Assembly (NCBI RefSeq): GCF_965638725.1
Contig: NC_134961.1
Coordinates: 1,674,001 to 1,738,000, forward strand
DNA: 64,000 nucleotides
Source of the DNA: Aptenodytes patagonicus
Taxonomy: Eukaryota; Chordata; Aves; Sphenisciformes; Spheniscidae
Reading direction: 5' to 3'
The position numbers and the translations under genes were made by a program. The notes under the pieces are model-generated. The model saw nothing but the letters and a program-made list of their open reading frames with translations. It was not told the origin of the DNA and ran no database searches. Shown one piece after another: positions 32,201 through 45,836 of this stretch; the first letter of the stretch is position 1; each line of letters starts with the position of its first letter.

Positions 32201-35200
32201 CTATTCTGTCCCAGTCTGAATAAGCAAAATACAGGTCACATCTGATGCTCGGGGAATTTGGGTTGTATGAAGGGAGGAATGCATTGTGCTCAAGAGCAGC
32301 TCCGCTGCGACTGCCAGAGTTCCCTCTGGTGGCTGCAGCCTCCCGGCCCAGGCACACAGGAAATCATGGCTGAGATTTCATGGGAGCAGAAGCGAAGGGA
32401 ACGATAAGCAGCGAAGCCGCACAGCTGATAAAGACGAGAAGCAGCAGGAGTTACAGCTGAAGTGCTGCGGTTACACCAGGCTTCGTGTCTCCAGCTAGAG
32501 CAACAAGGTAACGGCATGGGTAAGACCCATCAGCACACACAACACAAGTGTTTCAAGTGTGTAGAGTCTCTTGGCAGCTATAAAAACCTTAACAAGATGC
32601 ATCACTAAATTGCAGGTTCTGGTACTTCTCTGTCTTGTTCCTGTGGCAAGTCTGCCAAAATTAACGCATCTTTTTGAGGACTACTGCTATTTTTCAGCAT
32701 GGCAGAGCCTGGTTAAGGCTCAAGCTCTTCTCTGAGACACTCTCTCTGGAGCCTGGTGCCTCCGGCACTGACCGACTCCTCCGTGCTGGCATCCAGTCAC
32801 CGAAATACCTGAGATGTTTTCTAGGCTACCGCATTTTAAAAGGCTGAAAAATCCCAGCTCAGATTTCTCCTACACTTTGTTCCACGTCTCCACAGCTATA
32901 GTTGATAGAGTTTCAACAGACTAGCGGAGCAGGGGAAAAAGACCCATCAAAAATGAGCAAATAAAGGGCATGTCAGGAAGCCAGGGAGGTATCGGTACAG
33001 GGTCACCTAAGGGTTCCAGCCCAGCTTCTGCACTGGCAGGGAGGAGAAACAAGACCATCCCAAAGTGGTGTTCCACTTGCCTTTCTCAGGTTGTGATCCA
33101 CCAAAGCACTCGCGCGTATGCTTAACTTCAGCTTCTAAAGAGATCAGTGGGACTAAAAACATGATTAAATCAAACGTGCTTAAGAGCTTTCCTGGATCAA
33201 GGCCCAAATGACAAACTCATTTCACCACAGGAAACGCTGCGCTGAGACGACAGCTGGCTTTTCTTCTCGGACGAGTCCCTATCAGCTTGCTTTCTCCCTA
33301 TTTATTACCATCTCCAAGCAAAGCAGAAAAGCCTCCTCAATCCACACAGCAAGGAGAATTCAGAATTACAAATATCCCGAGAAACAAACAGCACTTACTG
33401 CTCAGCAGACAGCGGAAAGCCAGAGGTTTCTTTCAGTCTTTTCTGAAGGCAAAGGAAGAACAGTATTCCCGTAAGCATTACACCATTGCAATCTCACCAC
33501 AATCCCTGCCACTTTGAAGTGGCACAACATATCCTAGCACTCTAACAGCCACCAGTGCCCCGGCAAGGAAGTGATGTGCAGCACAATCTTAAGGTTTAGG
33601 TCTCCCATCCTCTGAATTTTTAAATAAATGTATGTCACACAAATCAAGAGACACATCTTTGCCCAGGCAGAACCAGTGGGAGGACGTGGAGCTGACTGGT
33701 GTGTTTCTGAGTGTGGTCTCCTGCTCAGTTAGCTATTCACGCTGAGGCAAAGGCATTCAAGAACAGAAAGCCCCATCCTATCCTCCCTCCCTCGCCTCTT
33801 TTAGCAGTGAGTGAGTCTGCTGGCCTGACAGCTCTCCCATAACATCTGCTACTCCTCAGCCCTCCCAGAGCTCACTGACCCCAACCTATGAGGCTGCCCA
33901 GCCTCCTGGATCTAACTGTAACTCACCCCTATGCAGCAGGGTTGAAGCAATGAGGGGAATGCTTGGACATCCCGCCTCTGCCCAAAATGAGAAAGCGAGC
34001 AAGCACTACCCCTGCCTGTGCCACAGAGATACAGCAAACCCCCAGGGAATGCCTAAGGAAGGGGATGAATCTATCGCTTGTGAGACTCTCCCCACCACCC
34101 CCACGTTTCACCACCACAGGAATCCAGCAGCCCAGCCACCACCTTCTGCAATTCATCTAGCTGCATCTCCAGTTTGGCTTTATCCTCCCGCAGCCGGTTT
34201 AGCTCCCGGGTCGTGTTTGTCAGCAGCTCCGGGTCTGTGATGGAAAAGTGGAGCTCGGCAGGGCCACAATCCCTAGCGCTGCTGCCCAAGGACCGGATCT
34301 GCTCTCGCTGGAGCCTGTAACGTGCCAGAGGGGTTAGTCCCTGGTAGCTTTGGTTAGCTAACAACACTGAGAATTGCTGCTGCTGATGGAGGTACCATTC
34401 GCTTGGAATCTGCTGGCTTCTGGCCACCGAGACGCAGTCCACCTGCAAAGGGTAAGTGGGAGAGCCCAGCAGTATGCACAATATTCCTGGGAGCGTTTCT
34501 GAGGGGAGCTTGTCCTAGAGCTATTTGTGGCTTTTATGCCACAAGAATTTCTGCTGCTTCCCACAGCCCAAGCTGCTGAGAGAGCCGTGAGGCAGAGCTG
34601 AGAGCACTGCAGGGACGGGCTGGGAGGCAGGAGTTATTTGTGGTACCTCTGCATTTCCACACCATCCAACGTGGAATCAATCTCTCACTCTAAATTTTAC
34701 ACAGGAGAAACGTATGTGCAAAGCAGCTCCAGGGTGTCCAGAGCACTCTGACGTGTAGCTGGAGGCTCCTTGCTCCTGGCTTGTCAAGAGCAGGGAGATA
34801 AACATGCACTCCAGATCCTCTGCTCCACCTGGGAGCCCCGTCTGCCTCCCTCTCAGCCAGGGGGCTGGCTGCTACGGGGCACTTCCACTTGGTCCTTAGC
34901 AATAAGCTGAAGAGACAGAGGTAGCCCAGACCCTGCCTTAGCCCTACCCATAAGCAATCAGCAGGTTCTCATGCTTCTTGACCAAGTTCTTCATGCGTTT
35001 CTTGTAGCCACGTGCCGCTCCAGCTAGCTGCTCTTCCCGAGACTTGTAGGAAGCCCTGATATCCTTCAGCATGCTGTCCACAAAGCGTTTCATGTGAGCA
35101 TGATCAGCTGGGGCTTTGCTAGACCCCGTTCCATTGCTGGATTTGCTGTCCATATAGTCCTTCAAACATACAAAGAAAGAAATCGAGGTGATCAAGCCAT

Positions 35201-38200
35201 TCCCTAAGGCATGTAACCCATTTCCCACAGAGAAGATCCAGGAATACTTGTATTAACAGCACAGAGATTAGGGCGTATCTTCCATTTTTGAGAGCAGGAA
35301 AGACTAATTAGCTTCCATCATGGCCCTTCAAGACAGAGGAGGCATCTGTACTGTATCAGTGACCCGCCTAGGGAAACACAAGTCGGCGTTGGGAGTTACC
35401 ATCTCTAGTCCCGTATTCTTTCCACCGTGCCCCGCTCTCTCTGCTAGCTAGGAGACGCTTCGACACCGCTCTGTTAGAAATTAAACTATTCTTAGTAGTA
35501 AAAATCGCTTTGCTTAGTCTCCTGATCCATCACCACACCGTGTTCTTCGGTACCAGCCTTCTCCCAGCACAGAAGCTCCTGCCAAAACCTGTTTACTGCT
35601 ACCAAGGGGGTTAGAAAGAGATTTCTTCCCAGTCTCACTGCTCAGTATAACCAGGTATCCATGCCTGAACCTGCCTGTAATGCCTGCCTTGTGCCGAGTC
35701 CTCATCACGCTCTGGGGGCCCTACTCTACATTAAAGGTGCTCGTTCCTAGAGCAGGTCCCAGGCACTGGCGTTACACGGCTCTGTAGCCGACCACAGAGG
35801 CTGGCAGAGCTCCCTGCGGGGACAGCAGCAGAGTCACCACGGAGGCGGCAACAAAGCCAGAAGTGGCATCGCCTGGCCTGCTGAGGGAAGTTGTCAGGGC
35901 AATGGCGATTGGAAGCCAACTGGAAGGCAGCCATTGTAAATAAGAGGATCTTTCAATCCAAGTAATCTGACCAGGAAAGAAAGTCCCAGCAGAAACTCAC
36001 AGACCCTTTAGTGTGGCCATACAGGAAATCTGGGCGAGGAAGGGGGCTGGCATCTCCTCCCCCAGGCCAAGCCGAGCGGGCAGAGCCCCCTTCCAGCTGC
36101 AAGCATGGCTCCCCAAGCCTCACTGCCTGCTCTGCTCGGCAGCCCAGCAAGGAGGGGAAATGGCAGCAGCCTGCAAGAAGCAGGCAGCCAGCATGGAGAG
36201 ACCTCTCCCGGCCAGGAGAGCCCCTGGGGCGGGGGGTACCCACCGCCACGTCCTTGATGTACTGTGCGAGCCGGGAGCGATATTCCTCATTCAGCTCTTT
36301 CAGCCGGAGCTGCAGCCGGGAGTTCTCCACCTCCACCTCTTGGAGCTGGCTCTGGGAGGTGAGCAGCACCTGGGCACAGCAAACACAAAAGATATGCTTG
36401 CTGCTGCCCTCGTCCTCTGGCCAAGCAAGGGGCCCTAAGAAGCTCCATAAGAGATGGGGGACTTCATTTCCAGATATTCAGCTTCACTAGAGCTGAGAAG
36501 GTCCTGGGTTTTCACAGCAGCCTACTGGAAATGTTTATAGTCTCTATTCCCCTGCTACCTCCTGTCATTTGCAATCCCCACCCCGGTGATTTCACCAACT
36601 CTTTCTAAATATCAGTGAACAAAATTCCTCCCACCACCTGTGGCAAGCAGCACCTTCCACCACGTGCATCGCACCCCTGGAGAAGGAAACTGCACAGGGA
36701 GGAGCACCTTGGTATGACAAACTCCCTGGAGAGGGAGACATGTCGGAGTACCTCAGTACAAGGCATCCACCCCCTGCTAGCTCCAGGAGAAGTGCATGGC
36801 ACGCAGGAGGAGCGGATGAGCGGGGGCAGTCCTGGAGCCCGGGTGCCAGGGGCTGGAAGGGAGCCTGCCCTTACCGCTGACTGCTCCGCCAGCTTGTGCT
36901 GCGTGTCCCCAATCGCTCCCTTCGCCTCCTGCAGCTCCTTCCCCATCGCGATCCTGGACACACAGAAAGAAGGTGTGTTTATTTTAACCCCCCAAACTTC
37001 TCTGTAGGTCCAATACAGCCAGCTTTGAGAAGGAAATCACTACGGGATGACAGAAATCTCTCAGCAGCAGCTGCCAGCACCCACCAGATGTGTGCCAACC
37101 AGCGGCCACAGAGCTCTCGCAACCAAAAGCGAACATCCTCAGAGGGTCTAGTTCTCCAGCATCCCTGCTGTGGCAGCCTTTGCTGGGACAGCGACCCCAT
37201 CCCAGCCTGTCGATGGAAGAACCGCTGTGGGGGTAAGGGCTAGGGCTGGATTCATCTCTGGGCTGTCACACATTTGCCGTGTGTGTCACAGAAGGTGGAT
37301 TTTCAGAGGTGTATAGGCCAGTGGGGTACCTAAACACCACCGACTTCTAAGCAGACAGCTGACCCTCTTAAGAGCCTTGAAAACATCAGGTTTTGCTTCC
37401 AGGCTCCACTTGTTCCAAGGGTGAATCATCATTTCCCACCCTGTACCCCACCAAAGGCAGGCTGCCACCTCTCCCGTGCCCCAATTCAGCTGCAGTGAGC
37501 TCCACAAATGCCCAGCCAAACAGAAGGACGTGCCCTCAAACACTCACACTCTCTCTTCCAGCTTCTGCTGCTGCGAATCATAGGTTTTCTTCATTTTTTC
37601 AAGCTCCACTTTTATGCGATCCTGGTTTCCAAGCAACTGAGGGACAAACGAAGAGGAAGATGAGACAGAGGGCTGAGCTAAGCAGAGGGATTCGCGAACG
37701 GGGAAGAAATGAGGAGAGCCTCCAGCTGAGCACAAGTCCAGCTGACCAGTGACATACTGGGGAAAGGACAGGTTTAACTGGGAGTGCCCAGTGCCCTGTA
37801 GCACACCAGAAGCGGTGTCTGCTCTGGAGACAGGGCACATGGAGGTGCACACGTGTTGTTCCCCCAAGGGAGAGTCTTGCTCTGAGAGTCAGATTCCCAG
37901 CAGGAGCTGGTGGTGGAGCCCAAGCTGGTATCGCAGGGGTTGCAGATGGGAAGGAGGCAGGGAGCATCTCGGTGCTCGCAGTTTCGGGTGCTTTGTCACC
38001 CCCATCTTTCTCAAGGAACAGCAAGGAGAAAATAAGCAAGCGTCCTCTGCACTTGTTGACTTCTAAACTCCTGCCTCTGTTGACCCGGGGGCACTGATGG
38101 AGAGAACCACAGCTGCCCTCTCTCAGCTTTTGCCTCCACAAGAGCTGGAGTTATTCTAGTCTAACTTTTCAACTGCACAGCTTAAAAAAAAAAAGAAAAT

Positions 38201-41200
38201 AAATCAAGGCATCAGCTCATCCACAGAATTCAAGTTAGCACCAGGCGGTGCCAGCCAGTCAGAATAAATTCCCCCTCTGCTTCCCCAAGGATCCAGCAGC
38301 AGACCCCCACACACTCACATTTCTCTCCAACTTTTGCTGCTCGTGTTCAGAAGCAACTACATCTTCTGGCTGGTTTTGGTAAGAGACAGAAGAAGGTGCC
38401 TGTTAGATCCCTGTTGCTCCAAGGAGCTGGCGACAGGGCAGAGAGGTCCTTACCTTCACCTTCCGAGCCGAGAGACGGCGCACCATTGCTCGCGCTCTTT
38501 CCAGCTCGGCAGAGGATTCATCGGCCATGGCGGGGGAGCGGTAGTGGTTGCTCTCTGTGCGGGGAAGGGCGCTCCTGGCATTGGCCAGATTGAGCAGCTC
38601 TAGGCTGAGCTCTTCATTCTTCATGACCTGCCAGGTCAAACAAGAAGGAAAGAGCTTCTGAAATCCTGCCTCGCCGGCTCCGCGTGCTGTCTGTTCAGCA
38701 CATACGCGCTGCTCCTGGTGTGTACACAAGGCAGGCACTCGCATCCCCTCCTGAAAGCAAGTTTTATTTTTAGTTCTCTCATATGTCCAAAGGTATCAGT
38801 GATTTTCTAATTCTCATGGAAAGGCAGGGTAAGTATCATCGCCAGGCATCCGGATTATTCACGCGTAACCTTAGTCCCTCTGCCCAATTCGCTCTCGCAT
38901 TCAGATACGGTTCCCAGTGCCAGCCCAGCCCTGGGCACAGCTCTGCCGCCATCCCTCCGTCCTGACCTCCAGCCTCCCTCCTCGCTCTAACCCTGTACCC
39001 TCCGCACAGCTTCCCAACACTTCAGGCCTGTCTTTCCCCATACAATGGCTTTGAACGGTGCCGGACTCCATGATGTAAGAGAAGGGGCAAATCTCCATCC
39101 ATCTAGGCTGACGCCACCCAGCTAATTCCAGTTTTGCTTGAATGCATCCCTCCAGCAGCAGCCAGCCCACAGCACCGTGTAGGCAGCGAGATTCAAAGCG
39201 GTGCTGGTGTGAAGTGACACATTTCCAAAAGATAAAGAGGATCTGAATGAGAAAGGCTCTGTTACAGGTGATCTGGAAGGAACACTGGGGGAATTCATGT
39301 CTCACGGGAGGGTTTCTATGTAGATAACAAAGCTTTGATGGGGTTTATGACTGGGGACAAGCTTGAGTAATTGTTACCATGGCAGTGAATCGGGAGGATG
39401 GGAGGCAGAGGTCATCTGAGTCATCCGTGGAGAGAATAGCTTATCAAAAGATAGCACAGGGTGGGCTGAGGGAGAGAGGAGAGGAGAAAAGAGGCTGACA
39501 AAGAGGTGAGATATACAGCTGTGAAAACTGACAGCTACGCAGAGACAGGCTGCTTGTTCTTCAACCGAAAACGATCCATCTGCAGCTGTCAGCCCTGACA
39601 ATTTGATCAGAGGGGGTCACACAAGCGCAGAAGTACCAGCTTGGCGAAAGAAAGAGGCAGTCCCAGGTTTGCAATAGGCTTCGCTGCCTCCCCTGGCCCG
39701 GCTCCAGGGAAAACCCCGGCGTGGAACCGGTTCGCAGCCATTTGGGTTCCCTCCAACGGCCTCGCTTTGTACCGCCGATGCAGACGGCGTAAGCCCGCTG
39801 AACAAAAGAGGAGGAGGAAACGGAGAGTCGAGAAAAGGTCAGAGTCTTGAAAAGGAAGAATTTACAGCGAGTTAGAAAACAGGCACAAAGTGACTGGCTG
39901 GCATCTTCTGGAAGGCACTTCCCCAGGGACAGGCAAGGCCAGCTCCTTCGCCTGGGCAGACACAGGGCGATGTGTGAATCGAGGCGTACAATGGGGGCCG
40001 CGACAATTCAGAGGCTCTAACTGTTCCCGTACAAGGGACCGTGAATGAGCTCGCCGAGCTGCTTCTGCGCCAAGCAGCCATGACAACATATTGGCAAGGT
40101 CACAAGTAGCACTTGTAATTGGGAATGTGTAAAAGGTTCATTGTCTCCCCAGAAGAGCGCCGGGGAAGGGGAGGGGGCAGAACCGCAGGCTGCTTTTCCC
40201 ATTTCCTTTGGGAAAGTCCACACTGGGAAAATAATGAGCAAGAGGCCCATGCCGTGACAAGTCCCAACCTGCCAAGTTGGAGCCTCTTTTGCTTCGGGCA
40301 GGGATATTTGGTAGTCGGAGCCAAGCAACTGGGATAAAATCAGCCTATGAATTACAACCAAGGAGTTCACCTTTGGCTTCTGGACCCTGCTCCACCAATT
40401 CTTCAGGATGCTGTCCGGGCACATAACTGAACCCATGTGCTTTCACTCTCTGAAACATTCCAGGATCCAAGTGAAAACAGTGCGTTATTACCACCAACCT
40501 GTTAAACCCATCATTTAGAGACGTCAGCCACCTGAAAATCCAATTTTTGACAAACATATTGCACCCCCTTGGGGATAAGAAGCAACCAAGATCGCTGAAC
40601 GCCGAGCTATTCCTCCGCAGCCTGGTGGTACTGCGTCTCAGCAGCGTGCTGCCTTGCTGACAGTCAGCTGCACGCGCTCTGCCTCGTGCTCCGGCAGGAC
40701 GACGGGGTGGGTTCACACCCCTGCAAGCAGCTAAGCTTGCCTCCTCTTAAAAAATTTCCATTTTTCAGCTTACGGGAGAGAAATGATAGCTTCACAAGAG
40801 TCACTAACTCACTGATTTGCAACAGGATGATCACGACCTCGTATCCTCCTCTAGCGGAGCTCTGCAGACGGATGCTCACCGTAAAGAGAGACTGGACACT
40901 GCCTAAACCAGCATGCCTGGTCCCTGCCCCACATCTTCCCATCACAGCTCTGCATAGGGCCAGCATGGTAAACCAGGTCATTTGGCTGAACCAGCTAAAC
41001 TGTCTGCCAGGGGAGGGAGGCAGGAGGGTGTCAGTCATCCGATCCAATTCAAAAAGAAGGAGAAGCGGGAGGGGGGAGAGGGAGGTCTATTGAAGTAGCT
41101 CTTCTTGCCAAAGAAATACACAAATCTGGGTCCAAAAGACTTTAGTTAATAATCGCCAAGCTAACGGTCACCAGGAAATTCACTAGATTTTAAGGAACAA

Positions 41201-44144
41201 TCAGAAACTTGCTTACATTCAGTGTTTTTATAAACTCGCCAACCTCAAAAACTTCCAGGCCCCTTCCCGCCGCCACACGAAATGAGAGCGACTACAATCA
41301 GTTCACGTGCAGCCTGCGCAAGCCATGCAGAAAAAAGGGAAACAAAGCGTGCTGGCAGTCAAGAGGGACCTGCAACGTGCACTCGGACCAGCCCCGCAGT
41401 GACCTCCTCGTTACTGCTAGTGACGGGGATCTGGGGTGGCGTGAAAAGAGAAAGACTCTGACAGCGGGGTGCCCAGAAGAGCACGGCACATGGGTCAGCG
41501 TGGGCTCAGCGCCGTCCCTGCTGAGCAGAGCAGGTTCTGCAAGCCCTGCTAGAAGGTGACCATGCTTCATGAAATCCCTGGGCCCCGAAAGCAAAATAAC
41601 CATGCCCAAGCCACGCTGTCTCACAGCTGGCAAACCTGAGCTGCGGACGTGGGTACGCAACCCAAAGCCAACCAAGCTGCCTGTAGATCAGGTGATGGTG
41701 AGATGGAGTCGAGAACACCAGAGCAAACACTGCAGCCTGTCTCACCTCCTGCTCCAGTTCTTTGCCTAGGGCCAAGTAATTGCTTTTCAAAATGATGTAC
41801 TCATCCGCCAGCTCCTTCCGATTGGTCTCCAGAGCATGCAGGCGTTCCCGTAAGGCATCCCGCTCCCCAGTGACTTTCTCACTGCAGAGCTCCAGCTCCA
41901 GCACACGGTTCTCCAGGGCCAGGATCTGCAGAGGGGAGGCAGCGGAATGAGACTGTGACAGAGACCAGCAGCAATCACAGGGCATTTATTGGGCCAAACA
42001 GGTTCTGGCACGCTATGACTTAGAGAGAGATGAGTTTCACATGAGTATCATGGTATCTGGGGCGTCGGGGGGGATTCATTGCTCTAGCTAAAGCCAGGAG
42101 AAAACACTAAGCAAAGCAAAGATGGATACATAACAAACTGCGGTTCTGGGTAAAGGTATTGGCGGAGCTGAATCAACTCTACTTCAAACTTTTGGATACC
42201 ATATTTTTCAGTTCAAAGTTCTCCGTCTCATACTGCTCCTTCATTTTGTTTGTCTCGATCTGGAGATCAACGAGGTCTTTGGAAATCTAGGCGAGAGAAA
42301 GAACATTATAAAGGCCATAGACCGATTCTGAGGCCAACATACTGTTTCAACAGGTCGCACCAGGGAATTTGAGCACAACACACACACCCCTAGAAAGATG
42401 CCCCAACATTTCCCACCAGATTTTCCACTGCAGATCTACTGGCCTCACATGGCTTCACGGCTCAGTTCTCTCCAACTCCTAAAGTATTTGTTTTACCTTC
42501 AGTTTTTCCTCTTCACTGAAGACCACTCTGGCTGACAAATCTGTTTTGGAGCCAGCCAGCTTCTCCATCCTCTCCTGCAGGTCTCCGAGCCCGTACAGCC
42601 TCTCATTCCTATCCTGCAGCTGCACCTAGAGACACACAACAGCTCTGACAGCTGGTGCCAGCCAGCAGAGCCCTCCTCTCCTCCATGCTACGCTCCCACC
42701 ACAGTGCTGGTGGAAGAGCACAGCATATCCCGTTCTTCAGAGCTTGAGCAGACTGTAGACGGGATTTTCAGCTGCCGTTTCCCTCCTGCGATTAGGATTT
42801 CATTTGCAGAGCGCGGGTTCCACGACCCGGGAAGGGGCTGCAGACCTTCATACTTATATATTCGTTAGCAAGATGATGCGTGTGCTCTGTCAGAGTACTT
42901 ACGTTCTCTTTCCCTGCAAAATCCATGTGCCCGGAGTCCAGGATCTTTGCACGATATCAGGCAGGCAGTGGCTGAAGAGCAAAGGAAGGGTCGAAGGATC
43001 TCTGTGGCAGCAACTTTTCCCTCGAGGTAGGGCACAAGCGATGTTGCTAACAACTTTGGTTACCAATGGGTGCGGCATCCACCTGGATCCACCTTAAGGT
43101 GGAGCAAACGATTACAGCCACCCCAGGAAAAGAAATGACACGTGTCAGGAAGTTTCCGTATTCCTAAGACAGCGCACAGCAGATACTGAAACAAGCAGCT
43201 TAGCAGACAGCCCCAGTGAAGCAATATTGCCAGCTAGGAGGTACCATTCCATTCATATTACGGATCGTTCCCAAAACCCGGCTGTAGGGACGGCCGCCAT
43301 CTCTATTGCAGGGATATTTAGAGAATTTAAGACCTGATTAACCCATTAATTAATCCATTAATCCAACCATCTGCTCCAAGACCAGCCGGTAGCATTTAAC
43401 GTCAACTTACTTCCAGGCAATTTTCTCTTGATCTCTACAGTCCTTGTATCTCCTGTGTCAATGAGCCATCCAAAGGGTACCAGGGCCTTTGAGCTCTGAC
43501 CAAGCTACAGCTGGCGACAGGAAAGACCTTCCCCAATTTATCACCGCGCATCAGAGATGCTATGTGGAAAAATATAAGTTTTAAAGCAAAGCACGCGCTG
43601 AAACAAACTCTGATTAGCCCAGACAGTGCTAAATCCGGATCGTGCTGGTCTACACGCTGCCGCTTACTCCAGATGGCGACCATCCAGGCCTGAGCGGGAC
43701 AACTCCCAAGTGTGTGCAAAGCTAAAAGTACTTGAACAGTCTCCGATGTAAGAGCGAGGGTAACGGAGAGCGTAAGGCACAGTGGATAACGCTGGAAGAC
43801 CTCGGTGAACGGCAGCCATGGGGTAAAACGAATGCCAGTTCTTAATCTCCTCATTTTGGGCTTATTATCACTGCTATTTCTGTCGAGCAGGTGAGTTTAG
43901 GTAAGAACTTGTCTCTTACAGAGGAAAAGCTTTGACAATACAATGTTCAAAAAGACCATAGCTCTGAATAACTTCTTAGTATCTGTCAAAGCGAGGAGGA
44001 TGAAAGAGGGAGAGGGGCCGCCCTGACAGAAGCTCCGTGCCGAGCAGAGTTTACCAGCTCCTCACCTGGTCCAGGCTCTTGGAGAAGATCCCGTAGCCCC
44101 TCGACGTGGATTTCACGAACGGCCGTGGAAGTGAGACCCACGGG
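29296..44144 (-). CDS. CCDC78: Coiled-coil domain-containing protein 78 (first exon not found)
   Basis: CCDC78 acts in centriole amplification at deuterosomes in multiciliated cells, and human variants are linked to a congenital myopathy. Exons on the minus strand, in transcript order: 44144-44066 (tentative), 42625-42497, 42286-42200, 41925-41746, 38627-38454, 38369-38319, 37636-37548, 36953-36875, 36369-36244, 35159-34948, 34314-34143, 31742-31680, 30264-30164 and 29422-29296 (TAG). All are GT-AG and join in phase, giving at least 529 residues from 42625 on. ISKDLVDLQ, LENRVLELEL, ENSRLQLRLKELNEEY and DIRASYKSREEQL match human CCDC78 as remembered. The protein is almost wholly coiled coil, with a DUF4472-type N-terminal part. 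The exon at 44066 encodes GYGIFSKSLDQ and lacks an ATG, so a start exon lies further upstream. Confidence 0.9.
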
Positions 44145-45380
44145 CTGAGCTCTTTTGGGGCTCAGGGGAAGGGGAAGCTAACGACACATGCAATTACGTC
44201 TTATTTTTCTGCAGAAGAACTTAACAGACCTGAAGTAATTTTGTTAAGGTAATGAAAGTGCTGATGAGAATTCACAGTCTCTTCACACCCACTGCTGAGC
44301 AGAAAGCCAAATTCACACACCGCCCACAGCGCTGGGGGGGGCTCAGAATTCTCCGGTGAGTGCTCCGGCACACGAAGGAGCCGAGCCGCAGCTCCGCTCC
44401 CCAGGTGCACGCCGCCCCCCGACGGCGCTCAGCCCCCCACGGGTCCCCGAGGACAGGCACTGGCAGCCCACGCCGCCCCAGGGACACGCGCAGGCTGGCT
44501 CACGCCACTGTCCCAGCCGGCCCCGGCCCCAGCAGCGGCGTGCCCTGGCCCCCGAGACGCCCGATTCAGGCGGGCAAATATCCCACCCCAGCATGCCGGC
44601 AAAGCCAGGTGCTCCCTGAGCCGCGGGGGTGCCTGTTTCATCTGGCAGACGGCAATATAAGACTAATTAACATATATAGTGTTATTTATGCTCCTGCAGT
44701 GCCCGGGAGACCCTGGCAAAACCACCTTTGTGGCAGGTGCTGTACCAGCACCAGAAATGGCAGCGACTGCTTTTCCCGTGGTTTGGAAATACGAAGCAAA
44801 TCTTGTCCTGGACGACGCCACAAATAGGAAAATTGGGCAGAAGAATGAGGTTTTAGGGTGTCATTGCAACCCAAAATCTCCATCACCGCCCCAGAGCAAA
44901 ACCGAACGGGAAGTATAGGTTTTGTTAACCCCGCTAAGAGCTGAAATGCCAACTCTGTACTGAGTTTTTCTTCCACTCTTCTTGTCAAGGACCCTTTTAA
45001 CACAGCTGACGTGGTGGCTGGATCGCCAGCGAGCTCTGAGGTATGAAACTCTCACCCAGGACGCAGTGCTAAGGTGTGACAACGCTCCCCAAATCCACAG
45101 CGGCTCAAGAGGAAACCGGTTTAAGATTTGAAGCACGCGGCCCGCCAGACTGACGCCCGCTGTTTATTTTCACCTCTCCTCCAGCACCAGCCGGACCTGC
45201 CAGCCCTTGGCAGGGATGCACACCTCGCTCTGCCGGTGCCCTGGCCCTCAAGGCGAGCCCCGAGCAGAGCGGAGGGAGCAGCCGCCCGCCTTCACGCCTT
45301 CTCGGGAGGCTTCGGCGGGGCCCAGCAGAGCGTTAACGCAGCGACTGGCTCCATCTGGCTTCCAGCGCCAGCAAAGGGAA
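44145..45380. other. Spacer or CCDC78 first intron, no exon recognised
   Basis: This stretch probably belongs to the 5' part of CCDC78. I could not find its start exon. Open frames here are short and lack splice or family support. Confidence 0.35.
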
Positions 45381-45834
45381 TTTGCAGCCGCTCCTGGATC
45401 TAGCGGACACCCCCCCGGGCGGCCGCCGGAGCACCCTGCTGCCGGGGCTGTCCGGTGTGGCGGGAGCAGCCCCCGGTGGGCCCACACGCCTGGGGAGCCT
45501 GGAGGTGCGGAGGCCGCAGCGGGTGCGGGGCGCTGCCGCGGGCCGAGGCCTGCGCGGCCCCTCCTGGGGCGACGCCTCTGGGGTGAAGCCCGGCCGCCGA
45601 GGGAGCGCAGGGCGAGCGGGCCGGGCAGAGCCGGGGCGGGGGGGGGGGGGGGGGGGCGGTGGCGGCGAGGCCTCTCCCCGCCGCTGCGGAGGGGGCGGCC
45701 GGTGCCCCGGGCCGGGCCTACTCAAGTGCCGCCATCTCCCGTTTCCAGGGCAACGGGCGCTTCCGGGGGAGGGCGGCGGAGCGGCAGCGCCCTCTGGCGG
45801 CGGGAGGCCGCGCCGTGCCCGGCCGTGGCGTCCC
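45381..45834. promoter_or_regulatory. CCDC78: CpG island, candidate CCDC78 promoter
   Basis: Dense CpG with a long G run near 45638-45656. An RFX X-box match, GTTTCCAGGGCAAC, at 45741-45754 agrees with 12 of 14 bases of GTTGCCATGGCAAC. RFX factors drive ciliary genes such as CCDC78 (established for the pathway). Assignment of this island to CCDC78 is inference from position and motif. Confidence 0.45.
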
Positions 45835-45836
45835 CG

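Noticed and set aside
34143-34445. Longer version of the CCDC78 exon, starting at the acceptor before GTGGACTGC
   Set aside because: Joining it to the 34948 donor shifts the frame and ends in a stop. The acceptor at 34314 keeps phase and the coiled-coil reading.
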